The position numbers and the translations under genes are program-made. From Paenibacillus methanolicus (GTDB lineage: Bacteria; Bacillota; Bacilli; Paenibacillales; Paenibacillaceae), in assembly GCF_008124765.1 (NCBI RefSeq), contig NZ_VNHS01000002.1, forward strand, positions 620,001-684,000: a DNA stretch of 64,000 nucleotides. The letters run 5' to 3'. The notes beneath the pieces are model-generated. The model worked only from the letters and a program-made list of their open reading frames with translations, was not told where the DNA came from and did no database searches. Shown in pieces: positions 44,961 through 54,474 of this stretch. Position 1 is the stretch's first letter. Each line of letters opens with the position of its first letter.

Positions 44961-45800
44961 ATGAACATCGGATTTATCGGAGTCGGGAGCATGGGTAGCC
45001 TGCTCATCGACGCTTTCGTCGCGACCGGCGCGCTGGACCCCTCACAGATTACGGTCAGCAACCGGACGTTCGCCAAAGCCGTATCGCTCGCCGTCCGGCA
45101 TCCCGGGCTGAACGCCGTGCCTTCGAACGCCGAAGCGGCTTCGGGACGCGACATTATATTCCTGTGCGTCAAGCCGCACGAATATAAGAAGGTCATCGAC
45201 GAGCTGCGCCACGGCCTCCAGCCTCATCAGCTGCTCGTCTCGATCACCAGCCCCGTCCTGTTGAACCAGCTGGAGGACTGTCTCCCCTGCAAAATCGCCA
45301 AGGTCATTCCCAGCATTACCAACTATGTGCACGAAGGCGCGACGCTATGTATGTTCGGCACCCGGGTTGAACCTGCCGACCGCAAACGGCTGCTCGATCT
45401 GCTCGCGTACATCAGCGACCCGCTCGAGATCGAGGAATGCCATACCCGCATCGTCTCCGATCTGTCCAGCTGCGGCCCGGCGTTCATCGCGTTCGTGCTG
45501 CAAAAATTTATCGACGCCGCCGTCGAAGAGACCGGGATCGACCGCGCGCAGGCGACGGCGATCGCAAGCGCCATGCTGCATGGCACGGGCAAGCTGCTGA
45601 CCGAAGGCGAGATGACGCCGGAGCAGCTGCAGCAGCGCGTCGCCGTGCCGGGCGGCATCACGGCCAAGGCGCTGGCGCTTCTGCACAAGGAGCTCGAAGG
45701 CGTGTTCAACGGGGTCGTTCGCACGACGCATGCCAAATACGAGGAGGATCTCGTCGTCGTACACGACCTTTTATACGGCAAAGAGGTGAACGGCACCTAA
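44961..45800 (+). CDS. comER: Late competence protein ComER (ProC-like reductase family)
   Basis: Pyrroline-5-carboxylate-reductase-like protein; the gene is called comER because in Bacillus it lies opposite the comE operon. It begins MNIGFIGVGSMGSLLIDAFV with the Rossmann GxGxxG. IIFLCVKPHEYKKVIDEL and the dimerisation part (SDLSSCGPAFIAFVLQKFID, then VAVPGGITAKALALLHKELE) follow. Catalytic function is unproven. I take ATG 44961 with GGGAGG 9 nt upstream, giving 279 residues; the open frame back to 44865 runs through the tandem repeats. Its stop codon lies in the loop region of the terminator it shares with leuS. Confidence 0.92.
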   Translation: MNIGFIGVGSMGSLLIDAFVATGALDPSQITVSNRTFAKAVSLAVRHPGLNAVPSNAEAASGRDIIFLCVKPHEYKKVIDELRHGLQPHQLLVSITSPVLLNQLEDCLPCKIAKVIPSITNYVHEGATLCMFGTRVEPADRKRLLDLLAYISDPLEIEECHTRIVSDLSSCGPAFIAFVLQKFIDAAVEETGIDRAQATAIASAMLHGTGKLLTEGEMTPEQLQQRVAVPGGITAKALALLHKELEGVFNGVVRTTHAKYEEDLVVVHDLLYGKEVNGT

Positions 45801-45835
45801 CGCATGCTTTGCGTTAAGCTGCCATTCACCTCTTT
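45780..45835. terminator. Bidirectional terminator between comER and leuS
   Basis: AAAGAGGTGAA (45780-45790) pairs with TTCACCTCTTT (45825-45835), with an inner AACGCA/TGCGTT hairpin. The left arm is the last part of the comER coding sequence. Confidence 0.75.
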
Positions 45836-45852
45836 ATCCTTCGTCCGGCGCG

Positions 45853-48294
45853 TTAGTTCGCGACGATATTGACGAGCTTGCCTTTGACCGCGATCACTTT
45901 GCGAATCGTCTTGCCCGCGATCGCCTCCGCTACCTTATCGGATTGCTTGGCGAGCTGCTCCATATCCGCTTCGTTCGTGTCGGCCGCGATCGAGATGCGG
46001 TCCATAATTTTGCCGTTCACCTGGACGACGATCTCGACTTCGGCGTCGATCGTCCAAGCTTCTTCATACGAAGGCCAAGCGACGTACGAGATCGAGCCTT
46101 CGCCTCCGAGCTTCTGCCACAGCTCTTCCGCGATATGCGGCGCGAGCGGCGAGAGCAGTTGGACGAAATGCTCCATCGCTTCCCGAGGGAGGACGTCCGT
46201 CTTATACGCTTCGTTGACGAAAATCATAAGCTGGCTGATCGCCGTGTTGAAACGCAGGTGCTCGTAGTCGTCGGTAATCTTCTTCACGGTGCGGTGCCAT
46301 ACGCGCTTGAACGCGTCCGTCGTCTCGCCCGCGCCGATCTTCGCGCTAACCGAGCCGTCCTCGTTCATGAACAGACGCCATACGCGGGACAGGAAGCGGT
46401 ACATCCCTTCGACCCCGTTCGTGTTCCAAGGCTTCGTCGCTTCCAGCGGCCCCATGAACATTTCGTACATCCGGAGCGTATCCGCGCCGAACTCGCCGAC
46501 GATATCGTCCGGGTTGATGACGTTGCCGCGGGATTTGGACATTTTCTCGTTGTTCGTGCCGAGGATCATCCCTTGATTGACAAGCTTGTGGAACGGCTCC
46601 TTCGTCGCGACGACGCCGAGGTCGTACAGCACTTTATGCCAGAAACGCGCGTACAGCAGATGAAGCACGGCATGCTCGGCGCCCCCGATGTACAGGTCGG
46701 CCGGCAGCCATTCCTTCTGCTTCTCCGGCGAGCAAATTTCCTTGTCGTTGTGCGGATCGATGAAGCGCAGGTAGTACCAGCAGCTGCCGGCCCACTGCGG
46801 CATCGTGTTCGTCTCGCGGCGGGCTTTCATGCCCGTCTCCGGATCGACCGTCTCCACCCACTCCGTCACGTTCGCCAGCGGCGATTCGCCCGTGCCCGAA
46901 GGTTTGATTTGATCCACGTCCGGCAGCAAGAGCGGCAGCTGGTCTACCGGAACCGGCTTCATCGTGCCGTCTTCCAGGTGCAGGATCGGAATCGGCTCGC
47001 CCCAATAACGCTGACGGCTGAACAGCCAGTCGCGCAGACGGTAAGTGACTTTACCTTTGCCGCTGCCGGAAGCTTCCAACTTCTCGATCATCGCCGCGAT
47101 CGCCGCTTCGTTGTTCAAACCGTTCAGGAAGTCCGAGTTAACGTGCGGACCGTCGCCCGCGTACGCTTCGTTCTCGACGTCGCCGCCTTGGACAACCTCC
47201 GCGATCGGCAAGCCGAACTGCTTCGCGAACTCCCAGTCGCGCTGGTCGTGGCCCGGAACCGCCATGATCGCGCCCGTGCCGTAGCCGGCCAATACGTAAT
47301 CGGCGATCCAGATCGGCACCTTCGCGCCGCTAACCGGGTTAACCGCGTACGCGCCCGTAAACACGCCCGTCTTCTCCTTCGCCAGGTCGGTCCGCTCCAG
47401 ATCGCTCTTGTGCGACGCCTTCTCCTGATATGCTTTCACCGCATCCAGCTGATCGGCCGTCGAAATCTTCGCGACCAGCTCATGTTCCGGCGCGAGCACG
47501 CAGTACGTGGCGCCGAACAGCGTATCCGGACGCGTCGTGAACACGACGAGCGCGTCCTCGTGCCCGTCGATGGCGAACGTCACTTCCGCCCCTTTGGACT
47601 TGCCGATCCAGTTGCGCTGCATATCCTTGATGCTCTCCGACCAGTCCAGCTCTTCCAGATCGTCCAGCAGACGATCGGCATACTCGGTGATCTTCAGCAC
47701 CCATTGGCGCATCGGCTTGCGGATAACCGGATGGTTGCCGCGTTCGCTCAGGCCGTTGATGACCTCTTCGTTCGCGAGCACCGTGCCGAGCGCCGGACAC
47801 CAGTTGACCGGGACTTCCGCTACGTAAGCAAGACCTTTGTTGTACAGTTGGATAAAAATCCACTGCGTCCACTTGTAATAATCCGGGTCGGTCGTGCTGA
47901 ATTCGCGGTCCCAGTCATACGAGAAACCGAGCGATTTGATCTGACGGCGGAAGTTGTTGATGTTTTTCACCGTAATGTCGCGCGGATGCTCGCCCGTATC
48001 GAGCGCGTGCTGCTCGGCCGGGAGGCCGAACGCGTCCCAACCCATCGGGTGCAGGACGTTGTAGCCGCGCATCCGCTTGTAGCGGGAGACGATATCGGTC
48101 GCCGTATAGCCTTCCGGATGGCCGACATGAAGGCCCGCGCCCGACGGATAAGGGAACATGTCGAGGGCGTAAAACTTCGGTTTGCCCGCGTCCTCGGTCG
48201 TTGCGAATGTTTTGTTCTCGTCCCAGAACTTCTGCCATTTCGGCTCGATGGACTGGGGATTGTAGCCTTGCGGCTCTTGGCGTTCTTGTGCCAT
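45853..48294 (-). CDS. leuS: Leucine-tRNA ligase
   Basis: Class I aminoacyl-tRNA synthetase that charges tRNA-Leu. The HIGH signature appears as [16 protein letters not shown] and KMSKS as [16 protein letters not shown]. The editing CP1 domain contains the [20 protein letters not shown] motif. The leucine-specific and anticodon-binding domains run to the C-terminal [13 protein letters not shown]. Length of 813 residues is standard. AGGAGG precedes ATG. A T-box leader controls it. In Bacillus leuS lies elsewhere; here it sits between comER and yqeM. Confidence 0.98.
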   Translation of the reverse strand: MAQERQEPQGYNPQSIEPKWQKFWDENKTFATTEDAGKPKFYALDMFPYPSGAGLHVGHPEGYTATDIVSRYKRMRGYNVLHPMGWDAFGLPAEQHALDTGEHPRDITVKNINNFRRQIKSLGFSYDWDREFSTTDPDYYKWTQWIFIQLYNKGLAYVAEVPVNWCPALGTVLANEEVINGLSERGNHPVIRKPMRQWVLKITEYADRLLDDLEELDWSESIKDMQRNWIGKSKGAEVTFAIDGHEDALVVFTTRPDTLFGATYCVLAPEHELVAKISTADQLDAVKAYQEKASHKSDLERTDLAKEKTGVFTGAYAVNPVSGAKVPIWIADYVLAGYGTGAIMAVPGHDQRDWEFAKQFGLPIAEVVQGGDVENEAYAGDGPHVNSDFLNGLNNEAAIAAMIEKLEASGSGKGKVTYRLRDWLFSRQRYWGEPIPILHLEDGTMKPVPVDQLPLLLPDVDQIKPSGTGESPLANVTEWVETVDPETGMKARRETNTMPQWAGSCWYYLRFIDPHNDKEICSPEKQKEWLPADLYIGGAEHAVLHLLYARFWHKVLYDLGVVATKEPFHKLVNQGMILGTNNEKMSKSRGNVINPDDIVGEFGADTLRMYEMFMGPLEATKPWNTNGVEGMYRFLSRVWRLFMNEDGSVSAKIGAGETTDAFKRVWHRTVKKITDDYEHLRFNTAISQLMIFVNEAYKTDVLPREAMEHFVQLLSPLAPHIAEELWQKLGGEGSISYVAWPSYEEAWTIDAEVEIVVQVNGKIMDRISIAADTNEADMEQLAKQSDKVAEAIAGKTIRKVIAVKGKLVNIVAN

Positions 48295-48299
48295 GACTA

Positions 48300-48606
48300 G
48301 TCCCTCCTGATCAACATAAAAAACCTCCCGCCCAAGCGCATAACGCTAGGGACGAGAGGTTGAAATTCCCGTGGTACCACCCTAGTTAGCGAATCGTCCC
48401 GAAGGCGTCTCGCTCACTCGACATCTTTAACGCAGATGTTACGGCATGCTTCGTCAGTCGCCGCGAACGAACGGCTGAATGCGCATGCGGCTCCAAGGCG
48501 AGTTCGCTTCCCTGCTGGTACGGCTTCCACCACCCGCCGTCTCTCTGAACCAGCCGCGTATGAAGCTACTGCTCCTTATCGACGCCCATTACATAAAAAT
48601 GGTTAG
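48300..48606 (-). promoter_or_regulatory. T-box leader of leuS (leucine specifier)
   Basis: Reading leftwards, the T-box core AGGGTGGTACCACG lies at 48383-48370. The terminator AACCTC...GAGGTT (48361-48356 with 48327-48322) plus six T follows. The Stem I end shows GCGAACTCGCCTTGGAGC, with CTC (48502-48500) as the leucine specifier. Uncharged tRNA-Leu should stabilise the antiterminator and switch leuS on. Confidence 0.93.
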
Positions 48607-48610
48607 TTCG

Positions 48611-48640
48611 ATTATAAAGAAGCAACGGCTTGCCTGTCAA
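48611..48640 (-). promoter_or_regulatory. Sigma-A promoter of the leuS T-box transcript
   Basis: Reading leftwards, TTGACA (48640-48635), 18-bp spacer, TATAAT (48616-48611). Both boxes are perfect. Confidence 0.85.
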
Positions 48641-48690
48641 GTTACGATGCGATTCGCGGCCAATCGAGAGGCGAATCGCGCGATGCCGCG

Positions 48691-49467
48691 TTACTTGACG
48701 CACACGAAAAACAGCCGCTCGCTCCCCGGATTCGGCGCCTCGAACGCGAAGTCCGCGTAGCAGTCGACCTTCGAGAAGCCCGCCGCGTAAAGCGCGTCCT
48801 GCAGCCAATGCCGATCATACGCGCGCTGGACGTGCGTCTCCTCGATCCGGACGTATTTGGCATCCTCCGCCTCCCCGTCCCGCGCGAAAATGGTCAGCTG
48901 ATGCTCGATCTCCATCCGATCCTCGTCATAGTCGCTTGTCCAAATGTACGCCACGTCCCGTTCGTCCAGCGTAAACGGCTGCTCCTCGGCATAACGCGCG
49001 AGCTGAATCGGCGCGTGCGCGTCGAACAGAAAGGTGCCGCCCGGCTTGAGCGCCGCCCACGTCGCCCGGAACGCGTCCTCCACGTCCTCCGGCTCGGTCA
49101 AATAGTTCACGCAGTCGCAAAAGGAAATCGCGGCGTCGACCGGCTCCGGCACCTCCCACTCCCGCATGTCCTGCTGCAGCCACTGGATGGAACCGGCATC
49201 CGCGGGCAGCGCGCGCTCTGGCAGCGACTCCCACTTCGCCCGGCCGACCGTCAGCATGTCCGCGGCCAGGTCGATCGCGTACACCTGCTTGCCGGCCTGC
49301 GCCAGCGGGATCGCGATACTGCCCGTCCCGCAGCCTAAGTCCGCCACCACCTTCGGCTCGCCAAGCCTGCTCCAGGCTTCGCCCGCGAACCGGATCCAAT
49401 CGGGATACGGCATCTCTTCCATCAACCGGTCGTACACCGTTGCAAATTGCCCATATGCGTGCATCAT
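48691..49467 (-). CDS. Class I SAM-dependent methyltransferase (YqeM-like)
   Basis: Methyltransferase of 258 residues with unknown substrate. SAM-binding motifs are VVADLGCGTGSIAIPLAQAG, VYAIDLAADML and LKPGGTFLFDAHAP. In Bacillus yqeM lies between rsfS (yqeL) and comER; the same order holds here except for cvfB upstream and leuS downstream. AGGAG precedes tandem ATG codons. A terminator separates it from cvfB, so it is probably expressed on its own or by read-through. Confidence 0.85.
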   Translation of the reverse strand: MMHAYGQFATVYDRLMEEMPYPDWIRFAGEAWSRLGEPKVVADLGCGTGSIAIPLAQAGKQVYAIDLAADMLTVGRAKWESLPERALPADAGSIQWLQQDMREWEVPEPVDAAISFCDCVNYLTEPEDVEDAFRATWAALKPGGTFLFDAHAPIQLARYAEEQPFTLDERDVAYIWTSDYDEDRMEIEHQLTIFARDGEAEDAKYVRIEETHVQRAYDRHWLQDALYAAGFSKVDCYADFAFEAPNPGSERLFFVCVK

Positions 49468-49554
49468 GTTCTCTCCTACTTCATCTTGATCGCTCCATTA
49501 TAGCATTGCGAAGGTAGGATTTGCATGTTGCCACGTCCCCTCTTCAACGCACAG

Positions 49555-49590
49555 AAAAAAAGCCGAGAAGCCCTCTCGGACTCCCGGCTT
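49555..49590 (-). terminator. Terminator after cvfB
   Basis: Reading leftwards, AAGCCGGGAG (49590-49581) pairs with TTCTCGGCTT (49569-49560) with G-U pairs, followed by a seven-T run. It ends the yqeG-to-cvfB operon. Confidence 0.85.
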
Positions 49591-49606
49591 CCCGCTCGGA
49601 TGTCTA

Positions 49607-50509
49607 TTAGTTCTCCGCCTGCTGCGCGGCTTCGGCGCTGAGTTTCGTCCAGTTGCCTTCCTGCGTGACGACCCCTTCGCGCATCAGCTTGCCGATCGCG
49701 CGCTTGAACGCGGACTTGCTGATACCGAACTTCTGCTTGATGACGTCGGCCGGCGTCTCGTCCGAATACGGCATCGAGCCTGCCGGACGCGATTTGAGAA
49801 AATCGAGAATCCGGTCGGCGTCTTCCACGCGACCGACTTCTTTGCGCTGCGACATCGACATGTTCACGCGGCCGTCCTCGCGGACGAACGTCACGCGCGC
49901 GCGAACGCGTTCGCCCATGCGCAGCGGCTGGGTGCGGTCCTCCGCGGGAATAAACCCATAGGCGCCGAAGCCGAGCACGCCGCCGTCGATCAGCACGAAC
50001 GATCCGATCTTCAGCGTCTTCGTTACCCAGCCTTCCACCCAGTTGTTCTTCCACGACTCCGGCGCGCGGAACGTAAGCGAGGACAAATCTTCTTCCGTCG
50101 CGACATTCGCCACAAGCCGTCCGATTTTGTCATGCGTCAGCTTCACGAACACCTCGTCGCCAGGCTGCGGACGAAGCGTCTTCAGCTCGGGCTGCTCCGA
50201 GAGCGGCAGCAGCAGCTGACGGCCAAGGCCAATCTCCAGGAACGCGCCGATGCGCGGGTGCGTGTCCGCCACCACGAGCCGGGCGATCTCCCCGAGCGTG
50301 ATGAGCGGCTTGTGCATCGTGGCCGCAATCCGGTCTTCCGTATCATAGAACAGGAACACGTCGAGCTCCGCATCCGGCTTCGGCTTCTTGCCGACCAGTT
50401 CCGTATAATGCAGGAGCACCTCGCTTGTCCCATCCGTCAAAAAATAGCCGAAGGGCGACACTTCGCGTGCCACCCTTAATTTCGCGAACTCTCCCGCGAC
50501 TAGCGTCAT
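49607..50509 (-). CDS. cvfB: S1 RNA-binding protein CvfB (YitL-like)
   Basis: RNA-binding protein with three S1-type domains and a C-terminal winged helix; CvfB of Staphylococcus affects virulence gene expression. The first S1 domain runs ARLVVADTHPRIGAFLEIGL, then LGRQLLLPLSEQPELKT. Later S1 parts include GSFVLIDGGVLGFGAYGFIP. The winged helix reads VIKQKFGISKSAFKRAIGKL. Length is 300 residues. It overlaps rsfS by ATGA. Not in this operon in Bacillus, so this is a lineage-specific arrangement that links it to ribosome-silencing and NAD genes. Confidence 0.9.
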   Translation of the reverse strand: MTLVAGEFAKLRVAREVSPFGYFLTDGTSEVLLHYTELVGKKPKPDAELDVFLFYDTEDRIAATMHKPLITLGEIARLVVADTHPRIGAFLEIGLGRQLLLPLSEQPELKTLRPQPGDEVFVKLTHDKIGRLVANVATEEDLSSLTFRAPESWKNNWVEGWVTKTLKIGSFVLIDGGVLGFGAYGFIPAEDRTQPLRMGERVRARVTFVREDGRVNMSMSQRKEVGRVEDADRILDFLKSRPAGSMPYSDETPADVIKQKFGISKSAFKRAIGKLMREGVVTQEGNWTKLSAEAAQQAEN

Positions 50510-50853
50510 GCGAATTCCACAACCTTCGCGTCAGACCAGAGCCGTTCGATGTTGTAGTATTCGCGCTCGTCGCGATGGAACACGTGCACGACGACGTCGC
50601 CGACGTCTACCAGCACCCAGCGCCCTGCGTCCACGCCTTCAATGCCTCGCAATTGAACGCCTTTCTCTTGCGCCCGCTTGCGGATCTCGGTCGTGATCGC
50701 CTGTACCTGCGTGTCCGAATTGCCGTGGCAGATGACGAAATAATCCGCCACCAGCGAAATGCCTTTCAAATCCAGCGCCACGATTTGGTGCGCTTTCTTG
50801 TCTTCCGCCGCCGCGACGACGATTCGCATCAATTCATCCGCGTTTACTGTCAT
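50506..50853 (-). CDS. rsfS: Ribosomal silencing factor RsfS
   Basis: Binds ribosomal protein L14 and blocks joining of the subunits when nutrients are low. The 115-residue protein shows KKAHQIVALDLKGISLVADY, FVICHGNSDTQVQAI, and GRWVLVDVGDVVVHVFHRDE ending YYNIERLW, all family hallmarks. It overlaps yqeK upstream and cvfB downstream by 4 bp each (ATGA at both ends), an unusually tight coupling. Confidence 0.96.
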   Translation of the reverse strand: MTVNADELMRIVVAAAEDKKAHQIVALDLKGISLVADYFVICHGNSDTQVQAITTEIRKRAQEKGVQLRGIEGVDAGRWVLVDVGDVVVHVFHRDEREYYNIERLWSDAKVVEFA

Positions 50854-51425
50854 AGCTCAGCCTCCCGTAATTGTAAGATTAAATCATTGCGCGCGGCCAC
50901 GGTCAGCGGGAATATCCGCTTTCCTTGGGCCAGCAAATACGATATCGTCGAGTCAAATCCGGCAATCAGCGCTTGCTCAACACTATGCTCGGCTAATTCG
51001 CGAATTTTATGCACGCCGGGAAAATCCCGGCCGGGTTCCATATAATCGGCCAAACAGACGATCTTATCCATCAGCGTCATCCGCTCGCGCCCGGACGTAT
51101 GAAAGCGGATCGCATCAAGCACCTCGATGTCGGCGATGCCGTAGTCCCGCTCCGCGACGAACGCGCCGACCGGCGCGTGCCACAGCTCCTTGTCGTAATA
51201 CAGCAGTTCCTCCGGCATGCCCTGCTCCCGGATGATCGTCTCCATCTTGGACGTCGGCCAATATTTGGCGACATCGTGCAGGATCGCGGCTTGATCCGCT
51301 TTGTCCGGATCCGCGCCGAACCGCCGGGCTAGAATGACCGCCGTCTCCATAACGCCGAGCGTATGGGTCCAGCGCTTCGCCGGCATCTCGGCGCTTACCT
51401 TTTCCATCATCGTATTACGATTCAT
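50850..51425 (-). CDS. yqeK: HD-domain Ap4A hydrolase YqeK
   Basis: Symmetrical bis(5'-nucleosyl)-tetraphosphatase of the HD superfamily that degrades alarmone Ap4A. Metal-binding residues are in KRWTHTLGVMETAVIL, AAILHDVAKYWP (HD), LLYYDKELWHAPVGAFVA and IRFHTSGRERMTLMDKIVCLAD. ATG 51425 has AAAGGA 9 nt upstream and gives 191 residues; it starts 11 bp inside the end of nadD. The longer frame to 51470 lies fully in nadD and is not used. Confidence 0.93.
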   Translation of the reverse strand: MNRNTMMEKVSAEMPAKRWTHTLGVMETAVILARRFGADPDKADQAAILHDVAKYWPTSKMETIIREQGMPEELLYYDKELWHAPVGAFVAERDYGIADIEVLDAIRFHTSGRERMTLMDKIVCLADYMEPGRDFPGVHKIRELAEHSVEQALIAGFDSTISYLLAQGKRIFPLTVAARNDLILQLREAEL

Positions 51426-52008
51426 AGAGACCGTTCCTTTGGATATAGAAATAGACGCTGTCCGGTACATAATAACGGATCGACAATCCCGACGTCGCCC
51501 GCGCGCGGATATCGGTGGACGATATATCGATATGCGGCATCGGCGCGAATTCGATACGCCTCTGCAAGAATGAGGGCAATGCCGACGGATCCGGCAGCGG
51601 CTCGCCCGGCCGCTCCAGGCCGATAAACCGAACCGACGCGGCCAGTTCCTCGATCCGATGCCACTTCGCCAGGTCGTTCACCCGGTCGGAGCCGATAATA
51701 TAAGCGAACTCGTGCCGCGGATGCCGCGACGCAAGCTCCCGAGCCGTATCGACGGAGTAACTGACGCCGCCGCGCCTTAGCTCCATATCAAGCACGCGAA
51801 AACGCGGTTCCGGCTCGGTCGCAAGCATCGTCATCTCCAGCCTGGCGAGTCCGTCCGCCCCCGGCGCATGATCCTTGAGCGGAGGCGCGTAAGAGGGTAC
51901 GAACCACACTTCGTCGAGCCCTGCGGCTTCGAGCGCCGATTGCGCCGCGATCAGATGGCCGACATGGATCGGGTCGAACGTGCCGCCCATAATGCCGACT
52001 TTCAACAT
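51415..52008 (-). CDS. nadD: Nicotinate-nucleotide adenylyltransferase
   Basis: Makes nicotinic acid adenine dinucleotide in NAD synthesis. The nucleotidyltransferase motif GIMGGTFDPIHVGHLIAAQS and the ISSTDIRARATSGLSIRYYV motif are both intact, with VWFVPSYAPPLKDHAP between them. Length 197 residues. AGGGAGG lies 10 nt before ATG. It overlaps yqeK by 11 bp. Confidence 0.97.
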   Translation of the reverse strand: MLKVGIMGGTFDPIHVGHLIAAQSALEAAGLDEVWFVPSYAPPLKDHAPGADGLARLEMTMLATEPEPRFRVLDMELRRGGVSYSVDTARELASRHPRHEFAYIIGSDRVNDLAKWHRIEELAASVRFIGLERPGEPLPDPSALPSFLQRRIEFAPMPHIDISSTDIRARATSGLSIRYYVPDSVYFYIQRNGLYES

Positions 52009-52067
52009 GTTCGGTTAGCCTCCCTTGCGAAGCGGCGCGCGCCCCATGCAAACGCGCCTAGTCAAGC

Positions 52068-52358
52068 TTATGGCAGCTCGATCGTTTTATTCTCTTTGGA
52101 TTCTTTGTAAAGCACGATCGTCTTGCCGATGACTTGCACGAGCTCCGCGCCTGCTTCGTCCGCGATCCATTGGCCGACTTCCTTTGGATCTTCGGTCGAG
52201 TTGTTGAGCACCGATACTTTGATCAGCTCGCGCACTTCGATCGCTTCGACGACGTGACGCACCAAATTATCGTTGGCGCCGCCCTTGCCTACTTGGAAAA
52301 TCGGGTTAAGATGATGCGCCTGCGAGCGCAAAAAACGCTTTTGTTTGCCTGTCAACAT
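52068..52358 (-). CDS. yhbY: Ribosome assembly RNA-binding protein YhbY
   Basis: CRM-domain protein that binds pre-50S particles. The 96-residue sequence begins MLTGKQKRFLRSQAHHLNPI and shows the GKGG loop (FQVGKGGANDNLV), ELIKVSVLNNSTEDP and the ELVQVIGKTIVLYKES strand. Equivalent to yqeI in Bacillus, and in the same place between aroE and nadD. Confidence 0.95.
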   Translation of the reverse strand: MLTGKQKRFLRSQAHHLNPIFQVGKGGANDNLVRHVVEAIEVRELIKVSVLNNSTEDPKEVGQWIADEAGAELVQVIGKTIVLYKESKENKTIELP

Positions 52359-52400
52359 GTGCTGGATTCCTTCTTTCCGTTAATAAAAGCTTGCTTCTTC

Positions 52401-53297
52401 CTAGCCGGTCGCGCTTGCGCCCAGCGCGTCTAGCACGGCCTCGCGCATCGCCGCCACCGGAGCGTCCACGCCCGTCCAATATTCGAACGCATAGGCCCCC
52501 TGATAAATAAACATGCCCAGTCCGCCGTGAATGCGCAACCCCCGCTCCTGCGCCTCCGTCAGAAACTTCGTCTTCAGCGGATTGTAGATGAGATCGCTCG
52601 CGATGGCCCCCTCCCGCAGCCAAGCCGCCTCGACGGGCGATTCATCCGTATTCGGGAACATACCGATCGACGTCGTATTAATAACGATATCCGCTTCGCC
52701 GCACAAGGCCGGCAGCCGATTGAGCGCGGCGGTCCGGATATCGGCGCGGCCGCGAAATAGCTCCGCCAGTTCCTCGGCGCGGGCGGCCGTCCGGTTGGCA
52801 ACCGTTACGTCGCGCACGCCTTCCTTGGTCAGCGCGTACAGAATGCCGCGCGTCGCGCCTCCCGCTCCGACGATCAGCACCCGTTTGCCTGCCAAATCAG
52901 GCTCCGCTTCTTCCTTCAGCGAGCGCACGTAACCCAATCCGTCGGTATTATAGCCGGTCAGTTTGCCCTCGTCGTTGACGATCGTGTTGACGGCCCCGAT
53001 GATCCGCGCGCTCTCGTCGATCGCGTCTAGATGATCCATAATATCAAGCTTATGCGGGATGGTGACGTTAACCCCGCGAATGCCCATTGCCCGGACCCCC
53101 GCGGCGAAGTCGCCCAGCCGGTCGCTCGCGACGTGAAAGGCCGTATATACGCCGTTTAGCCCGGTCTCCCGGAAAGCCCGATTCATCATGACCGGCGACT
53201 TGGAGTGCCGGATCGGATCCCCGATCACGCTGTACAGCACCGTTTGGCTGTCGACGGCATTGCCGCCGGCAGCGGCTTTCGCTTCGTTCCCCAACAA
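52401..53297 (-). CDS. aroE: Shikimate dehydrogenase
   Basis: NADPH-dependent reduction of 3-dehydroshikimate in aromatic amino-acid synthesis. Substrate-binding motifs are YSVIGDPIRHSKSPVMMNRA and VNVTIPHKLDIM with the catalytic Lys. The cofactor motif is VLIVGAGGATRGILYAL and the nucleotide-specificity loop is VANRTAARAEEL. The C-terminal part has IHGGLGMFIYQGAYAFEYWT. The start is uncertain: TTG 53297 (GGGAG about 11 nt upstream) gives 298 residues with an N-terminal extension of about 18 compared with Bacillus AroE. Confidence 0.94.
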   Translation of the reverse strand: MLGNEAKAAAGGNAVDSQTVLYSVIGDPIRHSKSPVMMNRAFRETGLNGVYTAFHVASDRLGDFAAGVRAMGIRGVNVTIPHKLDIMDHLDAIDESARIIGAVNTIVNDEGKLTGYNTDGLGYVRSLKEEAEPDLAGKRVLIVGAGGATRGILYALTKEGVRDVTVANRTAARAEELAELFRGRADIRTAALNRLPALCGEADIVINTTSIGMFPNTDESPVEAAWLREGAIASDLIYNPLKTKFLTEAQERGLRIHGGLGMFIYQGAYAFEYWTGVDAPVAAMREAVLDALGASATG

Positions 53298-53352
53298 ATC
53301 CGTTCACGCTCCCATGCGTTAATAAGAGTCCGAACTTTGACGTAATTCCGTG

Positions 53353-54474
53353 CTAGATCAACGCGTCGCGAAGCATGACGCGGATGCCTTTCGGCACATG
53401 AACGTCGATGAGCGCGCCCACCTGGCTGTTCACGTGAATCCAGCCGAGTCCGGAGATGAACACGTCCACCTCGGAGCCGCGCTTCACGGTCAGGCGATGC
53501 CTCGTCCATGCCGGCATCTCTTCGAGCTGCTCCGCGCTTGGCGGAGCCAGCAGGACGCCTTTATGCTCCGCGAACAGCTCATCCGCCCGCTCCAGCTTCG
53601 TACGGTGCAAATTCAAGCCGCCGGCGACGTAGAACGTGAACGACTGGCGATCGCCTTCGACGAAATCGAAGCGGGCCAACGCGCCGATGAACAGCGTCTG
53701 CTGCTCGTTAAGCTGGTAAACGACCGGTTTGATTTCTTTCTCGGGCAGTACGGCCTGCAACACGTTGCGCGGCACGATCTCGGTCATCCGGTGCTGGTAG
53801 ACGATACCCGGGGTATCGATGATATCGTGACCGTCGTCGAGCGGGATATGAACGGCGTCGAGCGTCGTGCCCGGATAGCGGGACGTCGTCAGCTCGCGCT
53901 CCAAATCGGAATAGTCGCGGATGAGCCTATTAATCAGCGTCGACTTGCCGACGTTCGTGGCGCCGACGACGTACACGTCCCGGTCGCCCCGGTGCTTCGC
54001 CAGCGATTCGATGACGTATTCGAAGCCGGTGCCGCGCTTGGCGCTGCACAAGATGATATCCAGCAGCTTAATGCCCTGCGCCTTGGCCTGCTTCTGCACC
54101 CAATTGCGCAGCCGGTTCGTGTTGATGCCTCTTGGCAGCAAATCGATCTTGTTCACGACGAGCAGCACGGGGTTGTTCCCGACGAAACGCTGCAGGCCGG
54201 GGATGATGCTGCCCTCGAAGTCGAACAAATCGACGATATGCACAACAAGGCTGTCCGTAGCGGCGATGCCGCCAAGCAGCCTTAGGAAGTCATCCTGATC
54301 GATCGCGACCGAAGCCGCCTCGTTGTAATTCTTAATGCGGAAGCAGCGCTGGCAGATGACAGGCTCCTTCTGGAGCGCGGCTTCCGGCACGTAACCCGGT
54401 TTGCTCGGCGTCTCCATTTGCAGGGTTACGCCGCATCCGGCGCATCTGCTCGTTTCTTGTTGCAATTTGGTCAC
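53353..54474 (-). CDS. yqeH: Ribosome biogenesis GTPase YqeH
   Basis: Circularly permuted GTPase needed for 30S assembly. An N-terminal zinc ribbon holds CAGCGVTLQ and CQRCFRIKNY. The permuted G motifs come in the order G4 NKIDLLPRG, G5 CSAKRGTG, G1 VGATNVGKSTLINRLI, G3 DTPGIVYQHRM. A C-terminal beta-rich RNA-binding domain follows. GTG 54474, with AGGAGG 7 nt upstream, is the start and overlaps the yqeG stop as GTGA. The product has 373 residues; a frame open to 54840 is a read-back into yqeG. Confidence 0.96.
   Translation of the reverse strand: MTKLQQETSRCAGCGVTLQMETPSKPGYVPEAALQKEPVICQRCFRIKNYNEAASVAIDQDDFLRLLGGIAATDSLVVHIVDLFDFEGSIIPGLQRFVGNNPVLLVVNKIDLLPRGINTNRLRNWVQKQAKAQGIKLLDIILCSAKRGTGFEYVIESLAKHRGDRDVYVVGATNVGKSTLINRLIRDYSDLERELTTSRYPGTTLDAVHIPLDDGHDIIDTPGIVYQHRMTEIVPRNVLQAVLPEKEIKPVVYQLNEQQTLFIGALARFDFVEGDRQSFTFYVAGGLNLHRTKLERADELFAEHKGVLLAPPSAEQLEEMPAWTRHRLTVKRGSEVDVFISGLGWIHVNSQVGALIDVHVPKGIRVMLRDALI

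Noticed and set aside
45943..48300. 785-codon plus-strand ORF opposite leuS
   Set aside because: It is the antisense shadow of a fully conserved leuS; such long frames arise from high GC and third-position bias. The predicted protein is Arg/His/Val-rich with no domain.
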